A stretch of DNA of 64,000 nucleotides from JBEIHI01 sp964655245 (GTDB lineage Bacteria; Bdellovibrionota; UBA2394): NCBI GenBank assembly GCA_964655245.1, contig CAZZLQ010000004.1, positions 1-64,000 on the forward strand. Reading direction: 5' to 3'. Position numbers and translations under genes: made by a program. Positions 34,769 through 42,321 of the stretch are shown here, piece after piece. Every line of letters begins with the position of its first letter. Within the stretch, counting starts at the first letter, position 1. The notes beneath the pieces were generated by a model that was not told where the DNA came from, ran no database searches, and saw only the letters and a program-made list of their open reading frames with translations.

Positions 34769-35362
34769 GTGCAAAGAGATCAGAGAAGACAGTTGAAGAG
34801 AAGGCATGGCTTTACTCTTGTTGAGGTCTTAGTCGCGATGTTGATTTTAGCCATTGGCCTACTAGGTTTGGCCGGGATTACGGTGGTAGTACTGCGCAGT
34901 AATACCTTGTCTCAGCAAATTTCTCAGGCCACGGCACTCGCTTCTTCTTTGCTTGAAACCTTGAGATCTCAAAGTAATTTGACGGCGTGCACGAGCACTT
35001 ATTCTCCCTTTCCCTCTAACTGTAAGATTTTGAGTGAGGCGGGTATCCAAGGAAAGGGTGAAGCTTTTTGGCCCTCCACTCAGAACCAACTTTGTGCCGT
35101 TAGCGGAGTGATGGGTGTTGGGCTCACTGAGTCCTTTGACAATGTCTCAGCCAACGGGACGGCCCGCTCTTCGTTTGACGCTTCGGCTGCGATTTGTAGT
35201 CTATCTAATCAGGCGACCTTTAACTCGGGGCCTTTCATTCGCTATTATAAGGTGAGTGCCATTTCGGGGAGCACAGATCTGCGATTGGTCGCTGTTGTTT
35301 TGTTTCGAGACAAGTTTGGAAAGTGGCGTGCTGTGTCACTCGATACCCGACAAACACCCTAG
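34769..35362 (+). CDS. Type IV minor pseudopilin, PilV-like
   Basis: This 197-aa protein has a basic leader (QRRQLKRRHG) and FTLVEVLVAMLILAIGLLG, the PilV/GspI form of the prepilin helix. The leader is longer than in FimT. The start is GTG 34769, preceded by TAGGAG. Several Cys in the globular half suggest disulfides. The usual PilW, PilX and PilY1 genes do not follow, so the minor-pilin set here is incomplete. Confidence 0.88.
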   Translation: MQRDQRRQLKRRHGFTLVEVLVAMLILAIGLLGLAGITVVVLRSNTLSQQISQATALASSLLETLRSQSNLTACTSTYSPFPSNCKILSEAGIQGKGEAFWPSTQNQLCAVSGVMGVGLTESFDNVSANGTARSSFDASAAICSLSNQATFNSGPFIRYYKVSAISGSTDLRLVAVVLFRDKFGKWRAVSLDTRQTP

Positions 35363-35404
35363 ATTTGTTGGTTCTTTAACGCAGATCATCAACTCAGTGC
35401 ATTT

Positions 35405-35417
35405 GGTGCATAGCACC
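35405..35417. other. Short perfect hairpin between pilV-like and pilM
   Basis: GGTGC-ATA-GCACC forms a 5-bp perfect stem with a 3-base loop in the 147-base gap. No T-run follows, so it is not a convincing terminator. It could be an operator or a chance repeat. Confidence 0.25.
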
Positions 35418-35442
35418 TAAGTCTTTGAATTTACTAGAATAT

Positions 35443-35471
35443 TTGCTCTTCAATTCTCCGTGCGATAGGAT
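35443..35471 (+). promoter_or_regulatory. Possible sigma-70 promoter for pilMNOPQ
   Basis: TTGCTC at 35443-35448, a 17-base spacer and TAGGAT at 35466-35471 precede pilM by about 40 bases. Both hexamers are weak matches, but the spacing and position are right for the start of a separate pilM operon. Confidence 0.35.
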
Positions 35472-35509
35472 GATAGAGGCGAGTTTTCAATCGTCGGAGA
35501 GTTTTAGAC

Positions 35510-36583
35510 ATGGCTAGAGGAATAGTTGGTTTAGATATTGGAAGTCATTCGATCAAGGTGATGGAGCTCAAGGAAGCGCGTGGTGGCGTTTGGAAGCTTC
35601 AGAAGTTTGGTCTTCATAAATTGCCAGCGGAAGCGATTGTGGACGGAGCCATCATGAACTCTGCCGCCGTTGTCGAAGGAATTCGAGATCTCATCGCTCG
35701 CCATAAGATAAAGGCTCGAGAAGTGGCCACTGCCGTCTCTGGGCACTCGGTCATCATCAAAAAGATTACTTTACCTCTCATGACGGATGATGAGCTTGCC
35801 GAAAGCATTCAATGGGAAGCTGAGCAATACATCCCCTTCTCGGTAAATGATGTGAATTTGGATACTCAGATTATCTCCCGCAGCGAAGAAACGGGTCAGA
35901 TGGAGGTCCTGCTTGTCGCGGCCAAGAAAGACATGATTCAGGAGTATACCTCAGTCATCAGCGAGGCTGGGCTGAAGCCACTGATTGTGGATGTTGCCTG
36001 CTTTGCGATTGAAAACTCATTCGAAGTGAACGATGAAGGGTTGGCCTCGGAAGTGGTTGCTCTCGTTAACATCGGGGCAAGTCTTGTCACGATCAACATC
36101 TTGAACAATGGGATGACCGCCTTTACTCGAGATATCAATATGGGTGGGAATCAGTTCACTGAAGAGATCCAAAAGCAACTGAATGTAAGCTACGACGAAG
36201 CTGAGGCCCTTAAGCTGGGTGGCAATGTCAGCACTTCTCAATCGACCACGGAAGCTGTCGTTCCTCAGGAAGTGGGAGCGATTTTGAGAAGTACTGCTGA
36301 GGCTTTGGCAGTCGAGATTCAAAGAAGTATTGATTTCTATCTAGCAACATCTGCTGGATTGACTTTGAGCAAAGTGGTTTTGAGTGGAGGAACCGCGAAA
36401 GTCTCCTCACTCAAGGATGCTCTTGAGACGACTCTCAACACCAAAGTAGAGCTCGCCGATCCATTTCGAAAGATGACCTTCAATCCGAAGGAGTTTGATC
36501 CAGACTATCTACGAGATTTAGGTCCAATTAGCTCGGTGGTGGCTGGGCTGGCGATGCGTCGATTGGGGGATAAGCCCGTATGA
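35510..36583 (+). CDS. pilM: Type IV pilus actin-like ATPase PilM
   Basis: This 357-aa cytoplasmic protein has the actin-like fold: phosphate 1 motif GLDIGSHSIKVMEL, AESIQWEAEQYIPFSV, and VNIGASLVTINI. It binds the PilN N-terminus and links the inner-membrane alignment complex to the motor. It is the first gene of pilMNOPQ, with GGAG about 10 bases before the ATG. Length is normal. Confidence 0.96.
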   Translation: MARGIVGLDIGSHSIKVMELKEARGGVWKLQKFGLHKLPAEAIVDGAIMNSAAVVEGIRDLIARHKIKAREVATAVSGHSVIIKKITLPLMTDDELAESIQWEAEQYIPFSVNDVNLDTQIISRSEETGQMEVLLVAAKKDMIQEYTSVISEAGLKPLIVDVACFAIENSFEVNDEGLASEVVALVNIGASLVTINILNNGMTAFTRDINMGGNQFTEEIQKQLNVSYDEAEALKLGGNVSTSQSTTEAVVPQEVGAILRSTAEALAVEIQRSIDFYLATSAGLTLSKVVLSGGTAKVSSLKDALETTLNTKVELADPFRKMTFNPKEFDPDYLRDLGPISSVVAGLAMRRLGDKPV

Positions 36584-37125
36584 TTCGTATCAACCTTGTC
36601 GTTGTCCCCAAGCTTCGAAAGCAAGAGACATTAGTCTATCAAGCTGCCGCAGGCTTTTTCATTTTGGTCATGGTTTTTGCTGGATGTTACTTCTGGGGTC
36701 TCACCAAGGCCGATCAAAAGGTTGCGCTTCAGCAGCGAAATGAAGCGAAGAAGCAGGAAATTCGTCAGCTCGAAGCCAGTGTTGGTGAGGTTGAAAAGTT
36801 TAAGCAGCAGGCGCGAACTCTGGAAGAACAGTTGACTGTGATCCGCTCTCTGGAAAAGGGGCGATCCGGTCCCATCAAAATGATGGATGAATTGACTGAG
36901 ATCGTACCACGTCGACTCTGGATAACGGCGTTTCGCGAGGCTGGCAAACGAGTGACTCTTGATGGGCTTGCCGAAAGTGGAATGGTGATTGCTGACTTTT
37001 TAGACAATCTCAAGGCTTCACGGTTTTTTCAAAATCCAAGCTTGGTGGTTGTGAATGCTGCTGAACAAGATGGGGTTTCATTGCAGAGATTTTCGATCAC
37101 GTTGAATGTGAAGTACGATTTGTAG
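36580..37125 (+). CDS. pilN: Type IV pilus alignment protein PilN
   Basis: This 181-aa single-pass protein has a short cytoplasmic N-terminus MIRINLVVVPKLRKQE, a span (YQAAAGFFILVMVFAGCYFWG), a coiled coil and a ferredoxin-like periplasmic domain (EIVPRRLWITAFREAG). The usual PilM-binding motif INLLP is changed here to INLVVVP. Its start overlaps pilM by 4 bases. It pairs with PilO in the periplasm. Confidence 0.93.
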   Translation: MIRINLVVVPKLRKQETLVYQAAAGFFILVMVFAGCYFWGLTKADQKVALQQRNEAKKQEIRQLEASVGEVEKFKQQARTLEEQLTVIRSLEKGRSGPIKMMDELTEIVPRRLWITAFREAGKRVTLDGLAESGMVIADFLDNLKASRFFQNPSLVVVNAAEQDGVSLQRFSITLNVKYDL

Positions 37126-37131
37126 CGATTA

Positions 37132-37148
37132 TTTTTTTTGGGGGGGGG
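37132..37148 (+). repeat. T8G9 homopolymer tract in the pilO ribosome site
   Basis: Eight T are followed directly by nine G, ending one base before the A of AATG at pilO. The G-run is the only Shine-Dalgarno-like sequence for pilO. Such tracts change length by slippage, which would alter the spacing to the start codon. A shorter T6G6 tract occurs before pilP. Confidence 0.8.
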
Positions 37149-37149
37149 A

Positions 37150-37722
37150 ATGGCCAAGATCTTAGACAAATTGAACAAGGTCCCAGTTTGGCAAAAGCTG
37201 CTTGTGCTCGTGGTCTTGGCTGTTGGCGTTGTCGCCTTTTTTCATTTCACCCAGTGGACTGTTATTGATCGAGAACTCGCTACGCTTGATTCTGAGTTTG
37301 ATAACTTGGAGAGAAAATATCGAGAGCAGAAGGCCATTGCCGAAGACCTGGCTGCTTTTAAGCAAAACATTCGAAAGCTAGAAGAGGATTTGAGGGTGGC
37401 TCTCACTCAGTTGCCCAGAGATAAAGAAATCCCTTCTCTGCTTCGAGACGTTTACTCTTTAGGAAAAAAATCAGGAATCGAGTTTAAAACATTCAGTCCA
37501 TCCGCTGAAGTGCCCAAAAAGTTGTATGCTGAAGTGCCTATCAAGCTGACTTTGGCTGGAACTTATCATGAGATTGCTGTCTTCTTTGATCGAGTCGGAA
37601 AACTCTCTCGAATCGTGAACATTTCTGATATCGATCTGAGTCCAATCCAGGCCAAGGACGGGCTTGCTAATCTGACAGTAAACTGTACCGCGACAACCTT
37701 TACTTTTTTGGGGGGCAAATAG
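37150..37722 (+). CDS. pilO: Type IV pilus alignment protein PilO
   Basis: This 190-aa inner-membrane protein has one span (LLVLVVLAVGVVAFFHF), a coiled coil (DSEFDNLERKYREQKA) and a periplasmic ferredoxin-like fold (LPRDKEIPSLLRDVYSLGKKSG, GTYHEIAVFFDRVGKLSRI). It dimerises with PilN. The ATG at 37150 follows a run of nine G. An upstream TTG at 37138 is in frame through the tract but is less likely. Confidence 0.93.
   Translation: MAKILDKLNKVPVWQKLLVLVVLAVGVVAFFHFTQWTVIDRELATLDSEFDNLERKYREQKAIAEDLAAFKQNIRKLEEDLRVALTQLPRDKEIPSLLRDVYSLGKKSGIEFKTFSPSAEVPKKLYAEVPIKLTLAGTYHEIAVFFDRVGKLSRIVNISDIDLSPIQAKDGLANLTVNCTATTFTFLGGK
37704..37715 (+). repeat. T6G6 homopolymer tract before pilP
   Basis: Six T and six G lie in the last codons of pilO (encoding FLGG), and the G-run ends eight bases before the pilP GTG. 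It is coding for pilO and doubles as the likely ribosome site of pilP. A length change would shift the last four codons of pilO and alter pilP initiation. Confidence 0.7.
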
Positions 37723-38211
37723 GTGTTGGCTTCTCTCTTTTTTCTTTTGACGATGGCGCCTCAACAAGAATCGCCTAGGGATCCTGCCCTTGAGTCTGAG
37801 GCGGCACCCTCTGCCGCGGGAGAGTCTGCGTCAGCTGAAGCAGAAGTGTCCGTCTATACTTACAATCCGTTTGGGAAACGGGATCCTTTCAAATCCTATA
37901 TTTCTGAAAAGGCAGTGACTGCCGTTGATTCCTCGAATCCACTTTTGGCGTGGGATCTTTCCCGGTTTACTCTCACGGGGGTCATCTGGGGGATTGCGAA
38001 TCCCAAGGCCATTGTTCGTGATGGAGGTGGTCGAGGCCACGTGATTAGTCGAGGTACTCGGATTGGAAGAAATAAGGGACAAGTGATTCGTATTCTGAAG
38101 GCAGAAGTCGTTGTTCAAGAAGAGTTTCGAGACCCATTAGGTAAATTGATTGTTAGTGAGTTTGCATTGAAGCTGGCTCGCGATGATCAGAAAAATGAAG
38201 AGCGCAAATAG
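37723..38211 (+). CDS. pilP: Type IV pilus assembly protein PilP
   Basis: This 162-aa periplasmic linker joins PilN/PilO to the PilQ secretin. The segment YNPFGKRDPFKSYI is the conserved start of the PilP fold, followed by the beta-domain FTLTGVIWGIANPKAIVRDGGG. The N-terminus (ASLFFLLTMAPQQ) is a short signal-like stretch without a lipobox, whereas many PilP proteins are lipoproteins. The start is GTG directly after the pilO stop. Confidence 0.9.
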   Translation: MLASLFFLLTMAPQQESPRDPALESEAAPSAAGESASAEAEVSVYTYNPFGKRDPFKSYISEKAVTAVDSSNPLLAWDLSRFTLTGVIWGIANPKAIVRDGGGRGHVISRGTRIGRNKGQVIRILKAEVVVQEEFRDPLGKLIVSEFALKLARDDQKNEERK

Positions 38212-38219
38212 GAGTGATC

Positions 38220-40307
38220 ATGTCAACTCGAATGATATTCAGTGTGATTTTTGTTATGGGACTTTTCTCGGCTTGTTCAAAGAAACAAGCGACTGTCAAA
38301 GTCGATGAATCCTCTTCTAGTGTCCTGATGGTCTCGGCTGTCACGCTTGATGTGAGTCAGGGCCAAGAAACGGTCAAGATCGCTTCAAGTGGCGAGCCCA
38401 AATATAATGTGTTCAAGCTTTCCGATCCTGAGCGAGTGGTTGTGGACCTGATTGATGCTGAGCTAGCAGCGGATGTTGAAAAGAGCATTGCTGGAAAAGG
38501 CGGGGTCAAAGAGCTCAAGGTCGAGTCGATGAAAGATTCCCTTTCCTCTCTTGTTCGCGTGGAGATTTATCTTTCGCCGGGCATGAGTTATCTCGCTTCC
38601 GTTGATGGCTCGCAGCTGAATCTCGCATTGACAGGTGCAAGTGTTGCTGAGGCAGCTCCTTCTCCTGTTGAGCCTTCATCCGCTTCTGAGGCGATTCCAG
38701 CTGTACCCGCTCCTGCTCCTGCTGCTGAGGTTCCTGCCGTTGAAGTGCCCGTTCCCGTTCCAGCACCGATGGTCGAAGTGCCTGCTCCCGAGATGAAGGC
38801 AGAGCAAGCTCCCGCTGAATTGGCGCCTGTTCCTCTTCCCACACCAGTGGCCGAGTCAGCTCCCACTGAGGAGCCTGCGGCGGATAGCACAAAGGCTCAG
38901 GACTTTCCTGCTCCGCGACGAGTAGAGGATGGAAAAATCAAGCCTGCTGTCGTGAGCCAAGAAATTCCGACGACCAATTTGACTGATGGAACTTCCATTC
39001 TGACTGAGTTGGATACAAAGGTTTACACTGGTCGACGAGTTTCTCTTGAGTTCCAAAATGCCGATGTCCAAGACATCATTCGACTGATCGCAGATGTTTC
39101 TAAGTTGAATATCATCACCAGTGATGCCGTGAAGGGATCGCTCACATTGAAATTGATCGACGTGCCTTGGGATCAAGCTCTCGATATTATCCTCACCACT
39201 TTGGGATTGGATAAGGTTCAGCATGGCAACATCATTCGAGTGGCCCCGGCGGAAGCGCTCAAGAAAGAACGTGAAACGGCCCTGGCCAATGACAAAGCGG
39301 CTAAGCAGCTTGAGCCTCTGAAGCTTAAACTCATCAATATTAACTATGCAACGGGATCAGAGCTTCAAGCTCGGATCAAGAATCTCCTTTCAGAGAGAGG
39401 AACCGTGGATGTTGATGATCGGACCAATACTTTGATTGTTAAAGATATCAAAGAGAATCTGACCCGGATCGAAAGCTTGATCAAAGTCTTAGATACTCAG
39501 ACTCCACAGGTGCGGATCGAGAGTCGAATTGTTCAAGCCAACGACAACTTTGCTCGTAACTTTGGTATTCAGTGGGGACCCACTCTCAATTTGAACGACG
39601 AAAATGGGAAGTCGAGAGACTTTCAGTTTCCTCGCGAGATTACAGGAGCGGGAGTTCCCTCAGGTGACGCTGGGACGACGCTCTCAGGTTGGGCTGTTGA
39701 TGCAGCAACCAGTTCCAAGGGTTCGCAACTCGGATTTAGAATTGGATCGGTCAGTGATATTTTTGATCTCGATCTTCGCTTGAGTTATGCTGAGATTGAG
39801 TCGGTCGGACGGGTCATCTCGCGACCGAACATCACTGTTCTTGATAACCGAACAGCTCGAATCATTCAGGGAACAAAGATTCCATTCTTGAGCTCCAGTT
39901 CCTCTGGGGCAAACGTGTCGTTCCAGGAAGCTGGTATTGAGATTCAAGTCACTCCGCACATCACCAATGACGGATCTGTCTTGATGAAGATCAATACGAG
40001 AAGCAACGAGCCTCAGTCCGGGGACGTTGGCGGTAACCGAATCATAAGTATTCGAGAAGCCACCACCGAGATGTTAGTCAAGAGCGCACGAACCGCAGTG
40101 CTCGGGGGAGTGTTCAAAACTGTTGAGACCAACTCCGAGACGGGAGTTCCCTTCATGAAGGATCTTCCAGTGGTAGGATGGCTTTTCAAGGGTCGAGATC
40201 AGCAAAGAAACCGTGAAGAGCTCCTGATCTTCATTACTCCTTATATTCTGTCGGATAACAGATCCGCTGCGACAGCTCCGGCTGGCGAAACGACCTTTGC
40301 CGAGTAA
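38220..40307 (+). CDS. pilQ: Type IV pilus secretin PilQ
   Basis: This 695-aa protein forms the outer-membrane pore for the pilus. After the signal peptide comes an AMIN domain (about 35-140, peptidoglycan binding). A Pro/Ala/Glu-rich linker of about 90 residues follows (PVPAPAPAAEVPAVEVPVPV region). Then come the STN/secretin N domains (RRVSLEFQNADVQDIIRLIA) and the C-terminal secretin core, closing with VPFMKDLPVVGWLFKG. The signal ends in LFSAC with Cys19, a near-lipobox with Phe at -3, so lipidation is uncertain. AGGAG lies five bases before ATG 38220. Confidence 0.95.
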   Translation: MSTRMIFSVIFVMGLFSACSKKQATVKVDESSSSVLMVSAVTLDVSQGQETVKIASSGEPKYNVFKLSDPERVVVDLIDAELAADVEKSIAGKGGVKELKVESMKDSLSSLVRVEIYLSPGMSYLASVDGSQLNLALTGASVAEAAPSPVEPSSASEAIPAVPAPAPAAEVPAVEVPVPVPAPMVEVPAPEMKAEQAPAELAPVPLPTPVAESAPTEEPAADSTKAQDFPAPRRVEDGKIKPAVVSQEIPTTNLTDGTSILTELDTKVYTGRRVSLEFQNADVQDIIRLIADVSKLNIITSDAVKGSLTLKLIDVPWDQALDIILTTLGLDKVQHGNIIRVAPAEALKKERETALANDKAAKQLEPLKLKLININYATGSELQARIKNLLSERGTVDVDDRTNTLIVKDIKENLTRIESLIKVLDTQTPQVRIESRIVQANDNFARNFGIQWGPTLNLNDENGKSRDFQFPREITGAGVPSGDAGTTLSGWAVDAATSSKGSQLGFRIGSVSDIFDLDLRLSYAEIESVGRVISRPNITVLDNRTARIIQGTKIPFLSSSSSGANVSFQEAGIEIQVTPHITNDGSVLMKINTRSNEPQSGDVGGNRIISIREATTEMLVKSARTAVLGGVFKTVETNSETGVPFMKDLPVVGWLFKGRDQQRNREELLIFITPYILSDNRSAATAPAGETTFAE

Positions 40308-40361
40308 GATCTGCTGATTTTAGTCGACAATTCGCTCGTTTAGCGGTTTTTTGTTGTTCAG

Positions 40362-40892
40362 ATGGGAAACGACAAAAAGACGACGACCTTTCGTTCACGG
40401 TCTTCGCCCTCGGTCGCTGAGGGGGAGGCAAACTCAAAATTAGATGTTCCTGAAGCCGCCATTCGTCGGCTGGCAGACCTCTTAAGAACAACGGATCTTG
40501 CGGAGATTGAGATCGCAACAGGAGCTTTGAGTGTTCGGGTTCGAGCGAAAGAGGGTCCTGCTGTTTACTCAGTGGCGACAGCTCCCGCAGTTTCGGTGAC
40601 CTCTCCGTCTGCCGCTTCCAACGCTCGGTCCTCTGAGCCAGCGGCACATCCTGATTTACACATTATTCGCTCTCCCTTTATTGGAACATTTTATAGAGCT
40701 CCATCTCCCACTTCACCTGCCTTTGTTGAGCAGGGGCAGAGTGTGGCCAAGGGACAAAGCTTGGGCATTGTGGAAGCGATGAAGTTGATGAATGAGATTG
40801 AGTCTGATGCTGCGGGCGTGATTGAAAAGATCTTCGTCGAAAATGGAACTCCCGTTGAGTTCAACACTCCTTTGTTCGGGATTCGAAAGTAA
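40362..40892 (+). CDS. accB: Biotin carboxyl carrier protein of acetyl-CoA carboxylase
   Basis: This 176-aa carrier has the biotin attachment site EAMKLMNEI with Lys141 near the C-terminus. An N-terminal helical domain (VPEAAIRRLADLLRTTDLAEIEIATG) and an Ala/Pro/Ser-rich linker precede it. It presents biotin to AccC and the carboxyltransferase for the first step of fatty acid synthesis. accC follows with one base between stop and start. No strong ribosome site is visible before the ATG. Confidence 0.95.
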   Translation: MGNDKKTTTFRSRSSPSVAEGEANSKLDVPEAAIRRLADLLRTTDLAEIEIATGALSVRVRAKEGPAVYSVATAPAVSVTSPSAASNARSSEPAAHPDLHIIRSPFIGTFYRAPSPTSPAFVEQGQSVAKGQSLGIVEAMKLMNEIESDAAGVIEKIFVENGTPVEFNTPLFGIRK

Positions 40893-40893
40893 A

Positions 40894-42255
40894 ATGAAGT
40901 TCAAGAAGGTTCTCATTGCGAATCGTGGTGAGATTGCGTTGCGAATCAATCGGGCATGTCATGAGTTGGGTCTGAAGACCGTTGCTGTTCATTCGACAGC
41001 GGATGCTGAGTCGTTGCATGTGAAGTTTGCGGATGAGAGCGTTTGTATCGGTCCTCCGGCGCCTAAAGAGAGTTATCTCAATATGCACGCTTTGCTCTCC
41101 GCCGCCGAGGTGACCGGAGCTGATGCGATTCATCCCGGATACGGATTTCTTTCTGAGAATTCAGAGTTTGCTCGAGCCTGCGAGAGGATGGGGCTCGTAT
41201 TTATTGGACCACCCGCTGATGCTATCGAGGCTATGGGGAATAAGGTTCGTGCGAAGGAAACCGTTGCCAAGGCGGGAGTGCCGTTGCTGCCTAGCTTGAA
41301 AGTGGTGGATGCGAAGGGGCAACCACTTTCTGAAAAGGCCATCAAAGAAGCTGCTGAGGAAATCGGTTATCCCATTTTGATCAAAGCAGCGATGGGTGGT
41401 GGTGGTCGTGGAATGAAGATCGTCAAGGACTCTTCCGAGTTGCTACGATTGCTTGATATTGCCCGATCAGAGAGTCGTTCAGCCTTTGGTTCCGATGAAG
41501 TCTATCTCGAAAAGTTTTGTGTTGAGCCGCGACATATTGAGTTCCAGATTCTTGCTGATCAGTTTGGTCACGCAATTCACTTGGGCGAACGGGATTGCTC
41601 GCTCCAGAGGCGACACCAGAAAATCGTCGAAGAAACACCAAGCCCAGCACTTGATGAGAAACTCCGAAGTCTCATGGGGGAGTGTGCTGTGGCGGCTGCC
41701 AAGGCGGTCAATTACTCAACAGTCGGTACGATCGAGTTTCTCTTGGATAGAGACAAAAAGTTTTACTTTCTGGAGATGAATACTCGGATTCAGGTTGAGC
41801 ATCCGATTACTGAGATGGTTACTGGGGTAGATTTGGTGCGTGAGCAGATTCGAATGGCTCAGGGAGAGAAGCTTAAGCTGAAGCAGTCGGATGTCAAAAT
41901 GACGGGGCATTCCATTGAGTGCCGTATCACTGCGGAGGATCCTGCTAACTTCAATCCATCACCGGGCCGTATTCATTTGTTTCATCCCCCGATGGGTTTT
42001 GGTGTTCGCTTGGAATCTATCGCTTGTTCCGAATATAACGTATCGCCCTACTATGACTCGATGCTCGCAAAACTGATTGTGCATGATACCGATCGCGAGA
42101 TGGCCATGCGAAAAATGGAAGGTGCCCTGAAGGAGTTTGTGATCAAGGGCGTCAAAACCATCGTTCCCTTGCATTTGAGAGTTTTAGAGGACCCCGATTT
42201 TCGGCGTGGCCACTATGACACATCTTTCTTGCAAAGATTTCAGGCCGGCCACTAA
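40894..42255 (+). CDS. accC: Biotin carboxylase AccC
   Basis: This 453-aa ATP-grasp enzyme carboxylates biotin on AccB. It opens with MKFKKVLIANRGEIALRI and has the glycine-rich loop AAMGGGGRGMKIV, ERDCSLQRRHQKIVEE, and EMNTRIQVEHPITEMVTG, all diagnostic. The ATG 40894 start is fixed by the conserved N-terminus. Length is normal. The carboxyltransferase genes accA and accD are not in the window. Confidence 0.97.
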   Translation: MKFKKVLIANRGEIALRINRACHELGLKTVAVHSTADAESLHVKFADESVCIGPPAPKESYLNMHALLSAAEVTGADAIHPGYGFLSENSEFARACERMGLVFIGPPADAIEAMGNKVRAKETVAKAGVPLLPSLKVVDAKGQPLSEKAIKEAAEEIGYPILIKAAMGGGGRGMKIVKDSSELLRLLDIARSESRSAFGSDEVYLEKFCVEPRHIEFQILADQFGHAIHLGERDCSLQRRHQKIVEETPSPALDEKLRSLMGECAVAAAKAVNYSTVGTIEFLLDRDKKFYFLEMNTRIQVEHPITEMVTGVDLVREQIRMAQGEKLKLKQSDVKMTGHSIECRITAEDPANFNPSPGRIHLFHPPMGFGVRLESIACSEYNVSPYYDSMLAKLIVHDTDREMAMRKMEGALKEFVIKGVKTIVPLHLRVLEDPDFRRGHYDTSFLQRFQAGH

Positions 42256-42321
42256 ACCTTCTTGACGCCTCGAGTCGTCGATTCATTTCAGGTTAAACTA
42301 GAGGAATCTAGGGGGCGTGTT

